Origin: a virus
Length of the DNA: 22,939 nt
Virus record (IMG/VR): IMGVR_UViG_3300031707_000189
Span: 1-22,939 of that record
Strand: one strand, 5' to 3'
Position numbers and translations under genes: made by a program. The notes under the pieces are model-generated. The model ran no database searches, was not told the origin of the DNA, and saw only the letters and a list, made by a program, of their open reading frames with translations. Positions 6,708 through 12,524 of the stretch are shown one piece after another. Numbering within the stretch: position 1 is the first letter of the stretch; each line of letters begins with the position of its first letter.

Positions 6708-6920
6708 TTACTTTGAATTGATAAATTTTCCGATTTTTTCCATTGTTGTGGAATGCAAACCTTTTGATTCATCACCCGAATTCATGTACAACCACAATTG
6801 GTTTTGATGAACGCCAGAACCACGGGCAAACGCGTTCAAAGTTAGTTTTTTCTTTTCCATTGATTCGGAAATCATTTTGCGCGTTAACGCATTAATGTTT
6901 GACAAGTCTTTTGAGGTCAT
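6708..6920 (-). CDS. Small HTH regulator (XRE/Cro-like, 70 aa)
   Basis: A 70-residue protein with a likely helix-turn-helix at about residues 26-48: LTLNAFARGSGVHQNQLWLY fits the XRE pattern (helix, turn at G-S-G-V, recognition helix beginning at H38). The C-terminal helix TTMEKIGKFINSK also matches Cro-like folds ('s..tl.kI..~l'). Last gene of the early block, ending 26 bases before the terminator. It could bind the repeated promoter spacer at 6594, 9996 and 13808, which is inference. The start ATG at 6920 overlaps or abuts the upstream stop region (6922). Confidence 0.75.
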   Translation of the reverse strand: MTSKDLSNINALTRKMISESMEKKKLTLNAFARGSGVHQNQLWLYMNSGDESKGLHSTTMEKIGKFINSK

Positions 6921-6921
6921 T

Positions 6922-7224
6922 TTATCCGTTATTTGAATTAATACCCATTAATTCCATTTTCCATGCTTCTAATGAATTAAAACATTGCGTTTGTCCATTC
7001 TTATCAACGAACAATCGACCGCGCAAATTAACATCAACGGAAACGGTATCACCGATTTTGTACATGTTCAATAAATCACATTTATCATTCGCAAATTGAA
7101 TTTTTAAATGTTGCGGGTATTGCTCCAATGTTTCAACGATAAATTCACGCTTCGCATATTTTTCTGTTACTTGGTTTTTATCGCCAATTGCGTATAAAAC
7201 ACCATCAATTTTTGTGTTTGACAT
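6922..7224 (-). CDS. DUF3127-like protein, probable SSB substitute
   Basis: A 100-residue beta-rich protein. The features match DUF3127, a Bacteroidota family thought to have an OB fold: REFIVETLEQYPQHLKIQFA, then LLNMYKIGDTVSVDVNLRGR and FNSLEAWKMEL, in the same order as in the family ('F.ve....yPq...fq', 'GD.V.v..n.rGr', 'Yfn.l.aW.i'). It sits directly after the exonuclease and ERF genes, so a single-strand DNA-binding role in recombination is likely (inference). The ATG at 7224 is chosen over an upstream TTG at 7251, which would overlap the preceding gene. The leader before ATG is A-rich. Confidence 0.8.
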   Translation of the reverse strand: MSNTKIDGVLYAIGDKNQVTEKYAKREFIVETLEQYPQHLKIQFANDKCDLLNMYKIGDTVSVDVNLRGRLFVDKNGQTQCFNSLEAWKMELMGINSNNG

Positions 7225-7237
7225 TTTTTCTGTTTTT

Positions 7238-8200
7238 TTAAATTTGTTCAAAAATTAAATCATAATATTCACGCGCCATTTCAACGCGCTTTTTGATTTT
7301 TTCAATTACCGCATCATCTTTTTTGATGATGTATTGTTTCACCCTTTTTTCAATTGGAATTTGCGAATAGGTGTTTATTTCGCGAATTCTGGATTCAATC
7401 ATTGTTTCGATTTCAGATTGTGACATTTCCGCGAATTTCGGATTTCCTAATGAACGCCAAATTTCGCGTTGTATCATGTCAATCAACATTTGTTCGGGTG
7501 TATCTGTTAAAACAAACACCAATTCACATTCATTGCGCCCCGTTAACCACATGTATGTTTGCATTTGATAGAAATATGCCTTTGTCGGGTTTTCATCCTT
7601 AAACCATGGGAATGTTAATCCATCCCATGATGATTTGACATCCGCCAACAATGTTGGTGTCAAAACATCTGGTTCGCCACAAACCCATTCATTGAACAAT
7701 CGTTTTTTGTTTTCCGTAACATCAAACCATCCCAAAACTTCGGATGCCATTTCAATTGAAATTGGTTCATTTTGAATTCCCTTTTCCATTTGCTTTGTCG
7801 AAAAATCCTTTTCAATCCCATATTTATCAAACAAAACAATTTTTTGGATTTCTTTTTTTCCCGTTTCTGAAAGTTCGGGTTTTGCATCGCGTTTTGCGGT
7901 TAAATCCGCTATTTTATCCAATTGCGGTTGTGTGTAATGCGGTTTGTCCAATAACTTGTTCAATTCATCCAATTGCTTTTCGGTTATCGGTTTACGCGGT
8001 TTTCCGTTTTCCATTATTTCGTTTGGAAAATCACGAATAATAATCAATTCATCAATTTTTTTTGATTGTGAATCGGAATATTTCGGGCGTTCTAAAAGTT
8101 CATTTAATTCATTCAATTGAATTTCCGTGATTGATGTTTTTGAATTTTCCGCCATGATTGCGCCAACAGATGTTGCGCGAATAATTAATTGATGTTTCAT
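7238..8200 (-). CDS. YqaJ/lambda-exonuclease-type recombination nuclease
   Basis: A 320-residue PD-(D/E)XK nuclease that would resect double-strand ends for the ERF annealing protein encoded next to it. The N-terminus IIRATSVGAIMA resembles the 'RaSs.g.im' start of YqaJ nucleases. Catalytic residues are visible: E145 in GIQNEPISIE, D178 in CGEPDVL, D187 and K189 in LLADVKSSW, and the helix YFYQMQTYMWLTG (Q212/Y216). Between the N-terminus and the core are two tandem copies of a helical unit (TEIQLNELNELLERPKYS and TEKQLDELNKLLDKPHYT), about 50 residues apart, forming a spacer. The ATG at 8200 is preferred to a TTG ten codons upstream. Operon order is ERF, nuclease, DUF3127. Confidence 0.85.
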   Translation of the reverse strand: MKHQLIIRATSVGAIMAENSKTSITEIQLNELNELLERPKYSDSQSKKIDELIIIRDFPNEIMENGKPRKPITEKQLDELNKLLDKPHYTQPQLDKIADLTAKRDAKPELSETGKKEIQKIVLFDKYGIEKDFSTKQMEKGIQNEPISIEMASEVLGWFDVTENKKRLFNEWVCGEPDVLTPTLLADVKSSWDGLTFPWFKDENPTKAYFYQMQTYMWLTGRNECELVFVLTDTPEQMLIDMIQREIWRSLGNPKFAEMSQSEIETMIESRIREINTYSQIPIEKRVKQYIIKKDDAVIEKIKKRVEMAREYYDLIFEQI

Positions 8201-8254
8201 ATTTTTGATGTTTAAATTGGTTTTTTGCAATATTAATAATTTATTTCAATATAA

Positions 8255-8839
8255 TCACACATTCATTTCGTCAATTGTCAAAATTTGTTGTTCGTTCAAA
8301 TCATATTTGGTTTTAATGTACTCTTTTGTGTATTCATTTGATTGAATCCCACCAACGGCGCGAATAAATTGTTTTTCATTCAACTTTGGTTTTTCAACTT
8401 GTGTTCCCTTTTTTGCAATCTGTTTTGGTGCGCCAAATCCATCCGTGTCGCAATCCGTAACGATTCCCAAAATTGATGAAAGCGCGTATCTTTTCAATGT
8501 TGTGATTTGACTTCCCAGAACTTGCAATTTGTTCATTTTCATCAATTCCATTTCGGGGAAAATGTCGATTGAACTTTGTATTTTTTCACCGCTTTCAATG
8601 TGAAAAATAATTGTGATAACAGAACCGCCAACAATCGGTTGCGTGAACCCCAAACCCACTTGTTTCAAAAATGGCGCGATTTGCGCAACGATTGTTGCCA
8701 TGTCCGCGTATTTATATCCATGTCCTTTTGTTTGTTTCTCTATTACGGGGCAAAGGTTTTGAAATTCCGCCAATGCTTTGTATAAATTCAACGGGTTTTG
8801 ATTTGATGATGCGGGTGTTTGTTGTTCGATGATTTCCAT
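8255..8839 (-). CDS. erf: ERF-family single-strand annealing protein
   Basis: A 194-residue recombinase that would pair complementary single strands during phage replication and circularisation. ERF family signs are ALAEFQNLCPVIEKQTKGHG, then YKYADMATIVAQIAPFLKQV with GLGFTQPI, a beta hairpin (SVITIIFHIESGEKIQSS), and ITTLKRYALSSILGIVTDCD followed by TDG, the ERF 'TYaRRYaL...lgi...DdDG' motif. The C-terminal 50 residues are variable, as usual. The ATG at 8839 is chosen because the frame upstream runs into the preceding gene's tail. It lies 2 bases after that gene's stop (8842). Confidence 0.9.
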   Translation of the reverse strand: MEIIEQQTPASSNQNPLNLYKALAEFQNLCPVIEKQTKGHGYKYADMATIVAQIAPFLKQVGLGFTQPIVGGSVITIIFHIESGEKIQSSIDIFPEMELMKMNKLQVLGSQITTLKRYALSSILGIVTDCDTDGFGAPKQIAKKGTQVEKPKLNEKQFIRAVGGIQSNEYTKEYIKTKYDLNEQQILTIDEMNV

Positions 8840-8841
8840 GA

Positions 8842-9585
8842 TTAAAAGTTTTTTGAAAATAAATAAGTAATGTAACAAATAGAAAATACCATTGTGACCG
8901 CCAAACAAATCAATGACAACGCCATGAATTTTTCATATTGCGTTAAATGAATGTATTTGCCGGGGCGTTGTTCATCTATTTCATCATGGTTTATGAATTC
9001 GGAAACCATGGATGAATCGGTTGGTGCAACAAATGGAACATCCGATTTTTCCACCTTTTGTTCTTTCATCTTTTGTTCCCATGCTTTCATTGCGTTTTCA
9101 TCCAATTCAATCACCTTTGTTGATTTTCGCATTTGTCGTTCCAATAACGTTTCACGTTTTCCAATATCTGGTGCATCAAAATCAAATTCCATTGCGGTTT
9201 CACATTTCGGTGTTCCCGTATTTAATAACCCACCGCCCAATTCAATTGGTTGAATTTTTCGTTCTTTAACTTGAAATGTTCCATTTGCTTTTCGCATACG
9301 CAAATCTATTTGATAACGTTTCAATTTGCTTTCAATGGCGTTCACAACTTCAATTGATGGAAATGCGCCAATCCAACGATGTTGTCCAATGCCAATTTTA
9401 ACAATAATATTCAATTCTTTTAAAACGGTAACAACTTGTTTTGAACAATTAAATCGTTCCGCAATTTTTGATGTTGAAACCGTTGAATCCGCATCCAATT
9501 GCGCTTTCAATTCCTTAATAAAACGCAAATAGATTTCGCGCTTCAAATGCTTTGGGTGTGAAACCCTTTTGTTTTTTGTGTTCAT
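8842..9585 (-). CDS. HTH protein with C-terminal membrane anchor (247 aa)
   Basis: A 247-residue protein with an unusual build. Residues about 36-60 (VSTSKIAERFNCSKQVVTVL) look like a helix-turn-helix, followed by WIGAFPSIEVV. The middle is charged and probably disordered (RKSTKVIELDENAMKAWEQK). Residues 220-243 (FMALSLICLAVTMVFSICYI...) form one hydrophobic span just before a four-residue tail, so the protein would be tail-anchored in the inner membrane with the HTH in the cytoplasm. It lies directly upstream of ERF. It might tether DNA or replication factors to the membrane. No family is recognised. Confidence 0.7.
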   Translation of the reverse strand: MNTKNKRVSHPKHLKREIYLRFIKELKAQLDADSTVSTSKIAERFNCSKQVVTVLKELNIIVKIGIGQHRWIGAFPSIEVVNAIESKLKRYQIDLRMRKANGTFQVKERKIQPIELGGGLLNTGTPKCETAMEFDFDAPDIGKRETLLERQMRKSTKVIELDENAMKAWEQKMKEQKVEKSDVPFVAPTDSSMVSEFINHDEIDEQRPGKYIHLTQYEKFMALSLICLAVTMVFSICYITYLFSKNF

Positions 9586-9605
9586 GTTTATTTATGTTTA
9601 TTGGT

Positions 9606-9752
9606 TTACTTATTTGAATTTTTGATTCGAACATATTTTGAACGAACTTTAAATTTTTCGGAAATTGTCATTGAATCATATTTTTCAATTGATATTCCAA
9701 CGGCATCACAAATGATGGCGTTTAATTCTGGAATTGATTTTGATGTTTTCAT
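9606..9752 (-). CDS. Small hypothetical protein (48 aa)
   Basis: Hand translation of the space between neighbours shows 48 codons from an ATG at 9752 (MKTSKSIPELNAIICDAVGI...) to a TAA at 9606. The start is 2 bases after the upstream stop (9755) and the next gene starts 20 bases later. The sequence (EKYDSMTISEKFKVRSKYVR) is helical and basic towards the end and may be a tiny DNA-binding or adaptor protein. No family recognised. Confidence 0.6.
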   Translation of the reverse strand: MKTSKSIPELNAIICDAVGISIEKYDSMTISEKFKVRSKYVRIKNSNK

Positions 9753-9754
9753 GA

Positions 9755-9955
9755 TTAATCAATTATTTTTTCATCAATTGAAACAATTGTTGTGTCAATA
9801 TGAAATTGTTCATCACATTCACCGCAAAAATCAAATTTTCTATCTTTTTGATTATTTGACATTTTTAAAAATTCTTTGTATTCGGATTTTGTCATTTCAA
9901 CAACTTTTGTCATTTGAAATGTTTGCGTTTCCGTGTATGTGATTTCAACTTTCAT
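9755..9955 (-). CDS. Small hypothetical protein (66 aa), first gene after promoter copy 2
   Basis: Starting at the ATG at 9955 the product is 66 residues (MKVEITYTETQTFQMTKVVE...). A beta-hairpin N-terminus is followed by KSEYKEFLKMSNNQKDRKFD, a CGEC pair (FDFCGECDEQFH), and an acidic tail. A longer reading from a TTG at 10009 would translate through the promoter at 9988 and is rejected. The CGEC pair could bind metal or form a disulfide. No family recognised. Confidence 0.6.
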   Translation of the reverse strand: MKVEITYTETQTFQMTKVVEMTKSEYKEFLKMSNNQKDRKFDFCGECDEQFHIDTTIVSIDEKIID

Positions 9956-9987
9956 AATTATACTATTTTTTTGTGCGTTTCTGGCTT

Positions 9988-10018
9988 CAAATCTAAAAAT
10001 TAAATACAATATAACAAC
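9988..10018 (-). promoter_or_regulatory. Bacteroidota-type promoter, copy 2
   Basis: Minus strand: TTG (10017-10015), 19 bases, then TAGATTTG (9995-9988), matching TAnnTTTG. The spacer shares TTATATTGTATTTAA with copy 1. It drives the genes from 9955 on, which include the HTH-membrane protein and the recombination set. Unlike the other two copies it has no intact terminator upstream. The region 10031-10088 between it and ninG has no gene. Confidence 0.78.
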
Positions 10019-10088
10019 AACAAAATGAAAATAAATTAAAAAAATATAGGAAATAATTTAGGACATCAATGATGGCGCGGGTTTTGAA

Positions 10089-10658
10089 TCACAAAAATTT
10101 TTCAATTCTTTTGTTGATTTCTTTGTATTGTTCAATTAATTCAATCAATTCATGTTTCATGTAATGCCGTTTTTCATGCCGTATTGATTCCAAACGCATC
10201 AATTCATCCGTTCCAATCCTTTGTTCAATTCCAATTCGGTATTCATGCGGATTTGAACCCAAATGTTGATTGCAATGCACACATTGACCGTGAACATTCG
10301 TTGGTTCGAATCTTAAATTTCCGTAAACGCCAACGCTGAAAAAATGCCCCGCATCATATTTGATTTGTTTGGTTAAAATCGTTTCACATGAAATGCATTT
10401 TTTGCCCAAATCACGCAAACGAATGTATTTGTTGAATATGATTTGCAATTCATTTTTGTAATGGCTCAAATTCGGCGTTGTTTTCAGATTTTCAACCATT
10501 ATTTTTTTTCTGGTGTGCCAATTCTTTGATTCTTGAATTTTGTGTTTTTTCAACTTTTCCATTGCATCAACAAATTTGCAATCGGTGTTCCAACAATATT
10601 TTTCGAATGATGAAAATTTTGGTTCGAATTTTTCACCGCAATTTTTGCATTTTGCCAT
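10089..10658 (-). CDS. ninG: NinG/Rap-like recombination nuclease
   Basis: A 189-residue protein of the lambda NinG family, which in lambda (Rap) cleaves recombination intermediates. An N-terminal zinc knuckle has C4, C7, C22 and C27 (MAKCKNCGEKF..., YCWNTDC). A basic helix follows (KLKKHKIQESKNWHTRKKIM). Next is the HNH-like core: C88 and C91 (KKCISCET), H105 in YDAGHFFSVGVYGNLRFEPTN, and C126/C129 in HGQCVHCNQHLGSN. The length is close to lambda NinG (about 200). It is the first gene after the cassette-like array, with an ATG at 10658 and a 31-base leader. Its role in phage recombination agrees with the ERF and exonuclease genes downstream. Confidence 0.92.
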   Translation of the reverse strand: MAKCKNCGEKFEPKFSSFEKYCWNTDCKFVDAMEKLKKHKIQESKNWHTRKKIMVENLKTTPNLSHYKNELQIIFNKYIRLRDLGKKCISCETILTKQIKYDAGHFFSVGVYGNLRFEPTNVHGQCVHCNQHLGSNPHEYRIGIEQRIGTDELMRLESIRHEKRHYMKHELIELIEQYKEINKRIEKFL

Positions 10659-10689
10659 AATATCAACTTATAGGTTTATTATTTTGTGT

Positions 10690-10742
10690 TTATAACGTTA
10701 CCTAACTGACATTAAAACGTCAGTTAGCTTTTCATTAGCACC
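10690..10742 (-). repeat. attC-like site 3 (after gene C)
   Basis: Minus strand in order: GGTGCTAA (10742-10735), then a 9-bp stem CTAACTGAC / GTCAGTTAG (10727-10719 and 10710-10702) with an 8-base loop, then GTTATAA (10696-10690). The left outer arm complements the 5' boundary of gene C's cassette (10971-10978) and not the GTTATAA beside it, as expected when GTTATAA belongs to the next segment. It starts 4 bases after gene C's stop. Confidence 0.6.
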
Positions 10743-10746
10743 AATA

Positions 10747-10938
10747 CTACAATCCCTTCATATAATTAACTTCTGTTTCCTTTTCGCCTTTCAAAGCGTT
10801 TTTAGCATATTCATAAGCCTGTCTAACTTGTCTATCGTGGCAAGTAACACCTTTGCTACTGTTATGAATATTTGAAGTTATCCGTAAGGCTTCAATAATC
10901 GTTTCCAATTGAAACTTATAAATTGTTATTTCTTCCAT
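10747..10938 (-). CDS. Cassette gene C: hypothetical protein (63 aa)
   Basis: A 63-residue helical protein (MEEITIYKFQLETIIEALRI, then TSNIHNSSKGVTCHDRQVRQ, ending GEKETEVNYMKGL). The CHDRQVRQAYEYAKNALKGE segment is an amphipathic helix. No known family, although similar tiny proteins recur in Bacteroidota phages as far as I recall. The start at 10938 follows the leader AAATATAAATAGA. The gene is enclosed by 13-base inverted ends (GTA-T/C-TGGTGCTAA) with one mismatch, which define the cassette. Its stop is 4 bases before attC-like site 3. Confidence 0.65.
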   Translation of the reverse strand: MEEITIYKFQLETIIEALRITSNIHNSSKGVTCHDRQVRQAYEYAKNALKGEKETEVNYMKGL

Positions 10939-10970
10939 TCTATTTATATTTAAGTTAATTAATCCGTACT

Positions 10971-11032
10971 GGTGCTAACAGCGTATAAAAGCCATTGAAA
11001 AAACGGCTCTTATACGCAAAACGTTATAAGCC
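10971..11032 (-). repeat. attC-like site 2 (after gene B)
   Basis: Minus strand: GGCTTATAAC (11032-11023), spacer GTTTT, stem GCGTATAAGAGCC / GGCTTTTATACGC (11017-11005 and 10993-10981; 13 bp with one mismatch), 11-base loop, T, then GTTAGCACC (10979-10971). The two outer arms do not pair well with each other. The left arm pairs with gene B's 5' boundary, and the right arm with the hairpin after gene C. It begins 3 bases after gene B's stop. Confidence 0.62.
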
Positions 11033-11035
11033 ATT

Positions 11036-11224
11036 TTAAGACAACACCCATTCTAAAGTTAATAATTCAGCATTTCGTTGATGTAAATCACTAAAGAAAT
11101 CCGCATTGTATTCTTCCGAAACTCCACCATATTTCTCCTTATTTTCGTTTCTTTCTTTGTGCATTTCGTCAATGTCGTTTTTCAAATCCGCAATCTTTTT
11201 TTCTATTTCTTCTTTTGATTTCAT
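11036..11224 (-). CDS. Cassette gene B: coiled-coil hypothetical protein (62 aa)
   Basis: A 62-residue, highly charged, almost entirely helical protein (MKSKEEIEKKIADLKNDIDE, MHKERNENKEKYG, then DFFSDLHQRNAELLTLEWVL). Hydrophobic residues at heptad spacing suggest a coiled coil or helical hairpin. Small dimers of this kind are common cassette products. The ATG at 11224 has an A/T-rich leader (TTAATTAAA). The cassette ends are 15-base inverted repeats (AAAA-T/C-GGCTTATAAC) with one mismatch. No family recognised. Confidence 0.65.
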   Translation of the reverse strand: MKSKEEIEKKIADLKNDIDEMHKERNENKEKYGGVSEEYNADFFSDLHQRNAELLTLEWVLS

Positions 11225-11225
11225 T

Positions 11226-11330
11226 TTAATTAATATTTGTGAAGAAAAAACGGCTTATAACAGCACCTAAACGCAAAAAGGGTTTAAGTGCTTCGTCTGA
11301 CAATCTTTTGGTTAAATAACCTGTGTTCAT
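11226..11330 (-). CDS. Possible mini-ORF inside attC-like site 1 (34 aa)
   Basis: An ATG at 11330 opens a 34-codon frame (MNTGYLTKRLSDEALKPFLR...) ending 2 bases before gene B. The leader AAATATAAATAGA just before it is the same as before gene C. Half of the product is read from the hairpin arm itself, so it may be a remnant of a decayed cassette gene, or chance. Low confidence that it is translated. Confidence 0.25.
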   Translation of the reverse strand: MNTGYLTKRLSDEALKPFLRLGAVISRFFFTNIN

Positions 11331-11390
11331 TCTATTTATATTTTGTGGTTAAAATCCCTTTCTGCGTTTAGCTGCTCAACGTTATAACAC
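11252..11390 (-). repeat. attC-like site 1 (after gene A), long form
   Basis: Minus strand: GTGTTATAAC (11390-11381, overlapping the gene A stop), GTTGA, then arm GCAGCTAAACGCAGAAAGGG (11375-11356). About 65 bases further comes the matching arm CCCTTTTTGCGTTTAGGTGC (11282-11263), then T and GTTATAAGCC (11261-11252). The 20-bp arms have two mismatches. At 139 bp it is within the range of long attC sites such as Vibrio repeats. The loop contains the mini-ORF start and a small hairpin GGTTA-TT-TAACC. Confidence 0.6.
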
Positions 11391-11633
11391 AGTTTGCTCG
11401 TCAATAAAGTATTTGCAATTCTTTTCGGTATTCATCTCTTTATATCGGCATTCAGCTTTAAATCGGCAGTTATCGCAAACCGATTTTATAACAGTAGGTT
11501 GGTGCAATTTACTTAATATTGCATCTGCGATAAGTTCAAAATTATCTTCGTGTATTGCTTTTTCAGTTCTACTACGGTCAACATAACCACCGTACTCATT
11601 TAATAATTCTACAATTTCTTTCTTCGTTATCAT
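11382..11633 (-). CDS. Cassette gene A: Cys-containing hypothetical protein (83 aa)
   Basis: Starting at the ATG at 11633 the product is 83 residues (MITKKEIVELLNEYGGYVDR...). The first half is helical, with DNFELIADAILSKLHQPTV. The second half has SVCDNCRFKAECRYKEMNTE and KNCKYF, i.e. C-x2-C, a further C after five residues, and a last C: a likely small metal-binding knuckle. The stop codon lies inside the outer arm of attC-like site 1, a compact arrangement typical of gene cassettes. An upstream TTG/GTG start at 11666 is possible but less likely. Confidence 0.65.
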   Translation of the reverse strand: MITKKEIVELLNEYGGYVDRSRTEKAIHEDNFELIADAILSKLHQPTVIKSVCDNCRFKAECRYKEMNTEKNCKYFIDEQTVL

Positions 11634-11684
11634 AATCTTTCTTTTTATATTCGTAAACTTCACCAACCTACATGACGTTATAAA

Positions 11685-12524
11685 TTAATTACTTTCTTTT
11701 CCTTTTGGATTTTCACACCAAATAATCATTTTTTCAAAATATATTTTGATGGCGATTTTGTAACATTCAGAAATCACCGCATTTTCATTTTCTTTTGGTA
11801 TCCCCAACGCATCCAAAAATGCTTTTTTCTTTTCAAATTCCGCGCGGTTAATTGATTTTTGATTTTGAATATTATGTTTCATTTTTTCAACGTTTTCAAT
11901 CGCTTCAATTTTGATTTTGGCTTTTTGTTCGTTGGTTAAAATATCGGGGAATTTATCACGTAAAGAATCATAAACGAATCGCGGGTTGGTTATTCCAAAA
12001 TCCAAATGATTTGTTTGTTTAAAATATTCGAACATCGGTTGAATAATTGTTTGCCAGAATTCCAATTGAATTTGTTTTATTTCGGCTTGTGTTGCTTCAT
12101 TCTTTTCATTCAATTCCTTTTGTTGAATTCGCATCAATTCCGCACCAACTTTTCCACGCATTTCCATGTATGAATTCATGATGTTTGCAAAATACAATGG
12201 TGAAAAATTCCCAAAATGGTTTGTTTCGCATGGGAATTGTTTTTTGATTGCTAATTCGAACGCAATTTTTATTTCATCCGCCGTGAAATGTGAATAATTA
12301 TCACGAATGAATTTTAATAATACCGCCGTTTCGATTTTATTGGGTATTTGTTCACCTTTTATGCCAACCAAGGTGAAAACATACCGCAACGACTGAAAAA
12401 TTGGTTCATCATCATCTAAATGACGAATTTTCACACCAAATTCAATTGCGTTTGCAATCTGGTTATTTTCCGAATTCTCGAATCGCTTGTTCCCGTGATT
12501 CTTGTGTGTTGGTAGATTTTCCAT
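11685..12524 (-). CDS. Hypothetical replication-linked protein (279 aa)
   Basis: A 279-residue, mostly helical, soluble protein. The segment PNKIETAVLLKFIRDNYSHF, then TADEIKIAFELAIKKQFPCE and NFSPLYFANIMNSYMEMR (about residues 60-139), resembles the conserved part of Bacteroidota phage proteins that lie next to DUF6291-type replication genes. The second half is charged with long helices (EKAKIKIEAIENVEKMKHNI). The start at 12524 overlaps the DUF6291-like gene by 62 bases in another frame, and no later ATG gives a sensible start before residue 117. A helicase-loader or primosome role is guessed from position. The cassette-like array begins directly after its stop. Confidence 0.65.
   Translation of the reverse strand: MENLPTHKNHGNKRFENSENNQIANAIEFGVKIRHLDDDEPIFQSLRYVFTLVGIKGEQIPNKIETAVLLKFIRDNYSHFTADEIKIAFELAIKKQFPCETNHFGNFSPLYFANIMNSYMEMRGKVGAELMRIQQKELNEKNEATQAEIKQIQLEFWQTIIQPMFEYFKQTNHLDFGITNPRFVYDSLRDKFPDILTNEQKAKIKIEAIENVEKMKHNIQNQKSINRAEFEKKKAFLDALGIPKENENAVISECYKIAIKIYFEKMIIWCENPKGKESN

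Larger units (their letters stand above)
10690..11684 (-). mobile_element. Cassette array with attC-like sites (integron-like, no integrase)
   Basis: Three small genes (11382-11633, 11036-11224, 10747-10938) in the same orientation are each followed by an attC-like inverted repeat. The outer arm of gene B's hairpin (GGCTTATAAC on the minus strand) is the exact complement of the sequence at gene B's own 5' boundary. The same is true of gene C with GGTGCTAA. This is how integrated gene cassettes look: each one begins with the end of its own attC. The array lies between the stop of the 279-aa replication-linked gene and ninG. There is no integron integrase in the window. Seen: repeats and pairing. 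Known: cassette structure of integrons and CALINs. Inferred: acquisition by an integron integrase of the host. Confidence 0.6.

Noticed and set aside
8840-8908. 23-residue N-terminal extension of the ERF protein
   Set aside because: It would overlap the coding end of the HTH membrane protein, while an ATG at 8839 sits two bases after that gene's stop.
9601-9942. 113-codon plus-strand frame
   Set aside because: It overlaps two small minus-strand genes that fit the operon spacing and has a composition typical of antisense frames (F-rich, no domain).
10300-10322. GGTTCGAATC, resembling a tRNA T-loop (also near 10620)
   Set aside because: It falls in the ninG frame and encodes the conserved L-R-F-E-P segment. 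No acceptor stem or anticodon arm is found around it.
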